Shown piece by piece: positions 60,001 to 64,000 of a stretch of 64,000 nucleotides of DNA. The translations under genes and the position numbers were made by a program. Position 1 is the stretch's first letter; every line of letters starts with the position of its first letter. The stretch is taken from positions 17,415,191-17,479,190 of the forward strand of contig NC_034014.1 of the NCBI RefSeq assembly GCF_000346465.2. Direction: 5' to 3'. This stretch comes from Prunus persica (taxonomy: Eukaryota > Streptophyta > Magnoliopsida > Rosales > Rosaceae). The notes beneath the pieces were generated by a model, which saw nothing but the letters and a program-made list of their open reading frames with translations, did not search any database and was not told the DNA's origin.

Positions 60001-61914
60001 CTAGCATCTGGGATATCTTGTGTTCGGCTTTGGATCGTGTGTTGGATGCGTTGAGATTCTGAGAACAGATCTGCCCTGCAGGACACAACATGCATTAGTG
60101 GCCACTTCAACAAAATTAAAACACTGAAATGCAGGTGGCATCTAATGGAGCAAAAACAGGAGAATGCGTAAGCTCCCTACTCTACAGTGATAGTAATGTT
60201 ATCCACTTTTCTTAAGTCATTGTAACAGTAGAAGTTAAGAAAAGTAGTAAAAGGACTAACAAGATAAAAGGAGATCCACAGTAATATTACCATTTTTTGG
60301 AAGTTAAATTTACAAATGGCAAAACTATGTTATTCAATGATTGTAGCTAGTCCGGAGACAGTCAAATGCCAATCTCACATAGGGTGATGAGTAGTGCTCC
60401 CTCCAATAACCAAGTTTCACGACAGAAAAAAACTAATGCAAGTTAACCTTCGGAAAAAAAGCTTCAATTTAATAGGTGCAATATATAAATTCTCTTTGCA
60501 AGGCTGAACATGTGGCAAACCACGAGAATCTAAACAGCCCTCTTTTTTCTTTTGTTTGAAAGGGTAAGTTTTCTCCCTGTTCTTTTCGAAGAACAATATA
60601 CTATAGTTTAAGTTCCTTCCCAGATTGTTGATCGAGAATATTAGTTGTCAATATCCCCTCCCTTCTCATCCCCTCCCTACCAATTTCCTAAATTGCACTA
60701 CCTACCACTCCTTTCCTCTGTACTGAAGCATTATATCATGTATAAACTATACAAAAATAATAATAATAATAATTAATCAAGATAATGTACACCCTAGAAA
60801 CATAACAATGTCATCTCTTGTGTTTATGTGTTTGTCACAAATAATATAAAAGTTTACTACATATGCAAACAAATAGGTACATCTGCACAAATGCACAAAT
60901 GCACAAAACAACAAAGCAATCATATTATTAGAAGGAATAGACTGTGGTAAAGGGTTAAAGGAACTGACTTCTCTCTTATAGTTTTCATGACCTTGGCATA
61001 CTGAGAAACGGCGGCTGGATCCTCTGGGTCTATGGTGATCTTCTCTTTGCGAAGTATTCCAAGGGCTGTCTCAAACTTCTTTTTAACATCCAAGAAGATG
61101 TTCTTCAGCATCTCTTTACCCCTCAAACGTAAGAAATATTCAGTGCGGTTTTATCACAGATATGTATTAATAAATGACAAAAAAAAAACACAATCAACTA
61201 GAATTTTATTTCTTACTCAATATTAAGGAGGCAAAGATGTAAATAAGGTCAACAATGGATAGGCAGTCACAATAAATACATCCTATCTAAAAGACACACA
61301 CAAATGCAAGAGACCAACTTTGGAACCCAGCATTGTATAACATTCCCAGGTTCAGATCACTCTAAACTGTGAAAATCACAAAGCAATCCATATTTCTCAA
61401 AGTTGAAATTTTTGGCAAGCTCGCAAATCACAATCAATAGCGTAAACTTAAATAGGGCCAAGATTTTCGACTACTCACCATCACCCTTCAGCACAGGGCG
61501 ATTTGCTTCCTTAGCAAAGTAACGGACTGGAATAACACGCTCCTGTTGAAGAATGACTCCATTGCCACACAGCTGAAACATTGCAAGCAAAATTAATACA
61601 AACGTTCGTCAATTCCAAGCCTTCATTTATCCAAAGCCCAAAAGCTTTTCACATATCCATCATCACTCGGATCAAAAATAAATAAAACCAAGTGAAAAAC
61701 AATTTCTAATCACCCAAATCAGATTAAACTAGCACAAATTATGCAATTTAGCCGCCGTGAACGTTCAGAAAATTAAAAAACAAATCGTAATCTGAAATGC
61801 CTAATTTTTCTCAAACATTTTCTCAGAAACTAAAAACAAAAGAAGATGAATGAGAAATGGGATCGATTGACTGACCGGTCTAGATTTGGATAAGAGGCGG
61901 GAAGAGAAGGCCAT
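57074..61914 (-). CDS. MGP1: Mitochondrial ATP synthase 24 kDa subunit, 7 exons
   Basis: Exons 61876-61914, 61479-61572, 60969-61113, 59965-60075, 58057-58203, 57462-57584 and 57074-57137 join in phase (ATG 61914, TAA ending at 57074), giving 240 aa. This is the length I recall for Arabidopsis MGP1, the plant-specific 24 kDa FAd subunit. The N-terminus MAFSSRLLSKSRP...VRYFAKEA is an Arg-rich mitochondrial presequence with a likely cut near VRYF|AKEA. The mature part is mostly helical and charged (EKITIDPEDPAAVSQYAKVM, TQDIPDARTYLLTLKEIR, LGIRKEDLPKYEEQLELKKA) and ends DVKSLDIRNFI, as in the family. It acts in the F1Fo peripheral region of the inner membrane; in Arabidopsis it is needed in pollen. 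Intron 4 (1.76 kb) holds a LINE relic. A Harbinger MITE lies 528 bp upstream of the ATG. Confidence 0.95.
58600..59670 (-). mobile_element. LINE relic in intron 4 of the ATP synthase gene
   Basis: On the minus strand, in order: ILGSKVFGLTVSGNTRSASF and FLSIGGWLTRIQALLSSFLV (59668-59417), the end of a plant L1-type reverse transcriptase. Then MMKDVLWAGLGEVKREDLIR, WEVVSSTKEKVVWVAFLLKN (59424-59215). Further left are weak zf-RVT-like remains (SPHWCVLC-like at about 58700). A C-rich run (CCCCGGCCCCCGCCCC type, 59484-59515) interrupts it. There are multiple frameshifts. It lies in the same orientation as the host gene. Start and A-tail are not found. Confidence 0.75.
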
Positions 61915-62412
61915 ATCGGAGCTCAGTCTTCCTCTTCTTCTTCTTCGAGTTTCGGTTTTAGGGTTTGGATTTGATTGCTTTGAGGCCTCTACCTGACTTC
62001 TGAGAAACTATGGAGAGTGGGAGAGACGATGAGTTCGTCTGCCTTATATGCGGACCGTTGGATCTTCTACGATGTCGTTTTATTGTCTCATGCCCAATTT
62101 TTTTTTTTTTTTTTTTGACTCAGCCACTGTGAATTAACCTGAAGACGTTTTCGACCAAAAAATACCTGAAGACATAGTTGTTTATATTTACCAAAATGCC
62201 ACTGAGTTCCTTTGTTTCTAATTTTTTAATTTTTAGAATGGTGTTGGGCTCTTTTATGTTGTTTTGTTAAACCATTGCTAAAAATAATAAAAATTAAAAA
62301 TTAAAAAAAAAAAAACTAGTGGGACAAATCACAGTTGAAGAGAGAAAAACTACCTTGCGCATATGTTATGTGTGTATAAAATTGATACAAGCACCCCCTT
62401 CATTTGTATCCC
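61915..62412 (-). promoter_or_regulatory. Promoter and leader of the ATP synthase subunit gene
   Basis: Non-coding, with a CTTCTTCTTCTT stretch in the leader just upstream of the ATG and a poly-T run at about 62097-62116. No other gene. Confidence 0.45.
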
Positions 62413-62415
62413 TTT

Positions 62416-62438
62416 AGAGCAACTCCACCCATTTGTCC
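62416..62438. mobile_element. Isolated Harbinger MITE end
   Basis: TTA followed by GAGCAACTCCACCCATTTG, an exact terminal sequence of this MITE family (compare the inverted end at 63024-63042). It is cut short after 23 bp by the next element. It looks like the remains of an earlier copy into whose end another inserted. Confidence 0.7.
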
Positions 62439-62441
62439 TTA

Positions 62442-63042
62442 GAGCAACTCCAGTGGTATGACCAAGCCTCAGGCTGGGGAAAAAAATGAGAAAATCCGTT
62501 TCCAGCGAGGAGCCCAAGCCCGGGCACAAGGTAGGAACCAGCAACTTGGGCTGGCCCGAGGGCAAGGTTGGCCCGAGCTCCAGCCCTCGTTTTGGTGTTG
62601 ACGTCAGCGCTACAGTGCCGTTAAAGTTCACGTGTCGCGCTCTGGGCTCTTCGATTAGATTTTTTTTCTCCAATCCAACGGCAACCAATTTTTGTACAAT
62701 AAAAAAATATTTAAAAATTGATTTTTTTATAAAAAAAAATACCAAAAAATTACTGATTTTTTTTTTCTATAAATACCAAAATTTTATCTGATTGAGATAT
62801 GAATTTTATAATAAATATTAACACATACGAACCCAAAAATCTTATCCAAAAATATTATCCAAATTAATTGTTTAGGTAAAAAAATTTGTAAAAAAACAAA
62901 AAAATAAATAGTAATTGCCCTTTGCCATTGCAACGGGTGGAAACACACAATACTATTTGCAAGGTCAACCACTATTCATGTGAATAGTGGATGCCATAGC
63001 TCCCCCCTTGCCATGGCAAGGGGCAAATGGGTGGAGTTGCTC
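62442..63042. mobile_element. PIF/Harbinger MITE, 601 bp, TSD TTA
   Basis: The ends are GAGCAACTCCAG and GGGTGGAGTTGCTC, flanked by TTA at 62439-62441 and 63043-63045. Inside are a CTATAAATACC box at about 62769, a near-palindrome ACTATTCATGTGAATAGT at 62971-62988 and a 20-bp perfect palindrome at 63004-63023. No transposase. It lies upstream of the ATP synthase gene. Confidence 0.88.
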
Positions 63043-63289
63043 TTAGAGCATTTCCACCAGTTGCCCCTTGCCATGGCAAGGGGAGCCCTAGGTCAGCTAC
63101 TATTCACGTGAATAGTGGCTGCCCCAGCCCCTTCCAGCAAAATGTGTTTCCAGCAGTTTAGGCTTGCCATGGCAAATACTATTCATTTTTTTATTTTTTT
63201 CACAACTTTGTTTACTTAAACAATTAATTTGGATAATATTTTCGGATAAGATTTTTGGGTTCCTACGTGTCAATACTATTCATATCGGA

Positions 63290-63450
63290 TAAGATTTTCG
63301 GTTTCAAATTTCAGATAAATTTCAAATTTCAGATACATTTCAAAATTCAAATTTCAGATAAATTCAAAATGTCAAATTTCAGATACATTTCGAAATTCAA
63401 ATTTCAGATAAATTTGAAATTTGAAATTTCATTTGAATTTCAAATTTCAG
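63290..63450. repeat. AAATTTCAGATA minisatellite in the Harbinger leader
   Basis: About nine copies of a 10-17-bp unit, (A)AATTTCAGATA(A/C)ATTTC and variants, between the subterminal palindromes and the transposase TATA-like box. Confidence 0.85.
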
Positions 63451-63608
63451 ATAAGATTTTCACCCTCTAAGATTACGCCGCGTGTCATATCTATCTGTGT
63501 ACATTTTTCTATAAAACCAGAGGTTCAGCTCATACCTCCCACACCAGTTCTTCTCTACATTTCCATTTCTCAAATTTTAGATTTCATTCTCCATTCTCAA
63601 TTGCAGAC

Positions 63609-64000
63609 ATGGAAGAGGTTTTGGAGAGGCAAGAGCGAGAAACTAGAGAAAGAATGCGTAGACGAGCTGCAAGCAAAAAGGCGCAGAGAGAACTAGATGA
63701 TCAACTTGGCATAGCAGTTGCTTTGCTGGAGGAAGAAAACCAGGGTCGCCGTGGTTCACGAAAAGGCCATCGCCCAAATGTGGACAGATATAGACATTCC
63801 CGGGGTAAGAATCTTATGGAAGATTATTTAATCCCACAATCTCTGTACTCTGATGTTCATTTTCGAGGGAGATATAGAATGCAACCTCATTTGTTCAATA
63901 AAATCATGCATGATATTTGCAATTATGATGAATATTTTGTTCAAAAGAGAAATTGTGCTGGAAATTTGGGACTTCTTCCAAAGCAGAAGTTCACAGCTGT
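63609..64000 (+). CDS. PIF/Harbinger transposase (HARBI1-like), N-terminal 130 codons
   Basis: ATG at 63609 opens a frame that stays open to the window edge (130 full codons). It starts with a charged helix, MEEVLERQERETRERMRRRA. It continues with ELDDQLGIAVALLEEE, a basic stretch GRRGSRKGHRPNVDRYRHSR and then NLMEDYLIPQSLYSDVHFRG, RYRMQPHLFNKIMHDICNYD and YFVQKRNCAGNLGLLPKQKF. The 'DYF/YL....YsdvhFRrRYRMrr.LF.kI...v' and 'P.QK.TA' segments are the conserved N-terminal part of plant Harbinger (plant transposon protein) transposases. The catalytic DDE part lies beyond the edge. No stop or frameshift so far, so the gene may be intact. A TATA-like box lies about 100 bp upstream. Confidence 0.88.
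   Translation, partial: MEEVLERQERETRERMRRRAASKKAQRELDDQLGIAVALLEEENQGRRGSRKGHRPNVDRYRHSRGKNLMEDYLIPQSLYSDVHFRGRYRMQPHLFNKIMHDICNYDEYFVQKRNCAGNLGLLPKQKFTA

Larger units (their letters stand above)
63046..64000 (+). mobile_element. PIF/Harbinger element with transposase, 5' part
   Basis: It starts GAGCATTTCCACCAGTTGCC directly after TTA (63043-63045), shared with the MITE to its left. It contains the same palindromes (63064-63083, 63099-63116), a TTTCAGATA-rich minisatellite (63290-63450), a TATA-like CTATAAAACC at about 63510 and an open transposase frame from 63609. The right end is outside the window. Its shared ends and motifs make it a plausible source of enzyme for the MITEs. Confidence 0.85.

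Noticed and set aside
62486..62791. Plus-strand ORF in the 601-bp MITE
   Set aside because: MITE interior with no domain; the related transposase frame lies only in the next element.

Overview
The window is nuclear DNA of a flowering plant, most likely a eudicot. Host genes are split into many short exons with GT/AG introns, intergenic DNA is AT-rich, and much of the sequence is plant transposon families (CACTA, PIF/Harbinger, hAT, Tat-type Ty3/gypsy, copia, LINE, tRNA-derived SINE). A Rosaceae origin is only a guess from the look of the repeats. There is a 100-base assembly gap at 4534-4633. I saw no tRNA, rRNA or CRISPR.

Host genes. (1) 1035-3060 minus: 5' part of a chloroplast TPR protein gene that runs off the left edge. 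(2) 42586-55752 plus: a complete 26-exon gene for the rRNA/tRNA cytidine acetyltransferase NAT10/Kre33, 1026 aa. (3) 57074-61914 minus: a complete 7-exon gene for the mitochondrial ATP synthase 24 kDa subunit (MGP1 type), 240 aa. Relics are a chimeric locus ending in a dead RETICULATA-RELATED fragment (4080-7101) and a DNAJC17-like J-protein relic (56044-56543).

Transposon layout. A SINE with a perfect 11-bp target duplication sits at 3571-3713. A gypsy RNase H relic (8465-9540) and a copia gag relic (11328-11600) precede a 13.2-kb CACTA element (11631-24838). That element carries an apparently intact seven-exon TNP1-like/Ulp1-protease gene, a TNP2 transposase relic that has lost its catalytic domain, a captured piece of the proteasome lid gene RPN6, and a dense array of CGACG/CGTCG motifs that fills introns and spacers but nearly avoids exons. 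To its right lies a nest of SANT/Myb-like, hAT and second-CACTA fragments (24925-27850). An 11-kb Tat-lineage gypsy element (about 28455-39705) follows, with broken gag-pol and a degenerate antisense ORF. PIF/Harbinger MITEs with TAA/TTA duplications lie upstream of both NAT10 (40791-41629) and MGP1 (62442-63042). From 63046 to the right edge there is a related element with an open transposase frame.

How the parts relate. The two complete host genes are housekeeping genes (RNA acetylation and mitochondrial ATP synthesis) with no operon-like link. The most unusual locus is the CACTA element: a SUMO-protease-like domain fused to a DNA-binding-type transposon protein, next to a captured proteasome gene fragment, in an element that cannot supply its own catalytic transposase.
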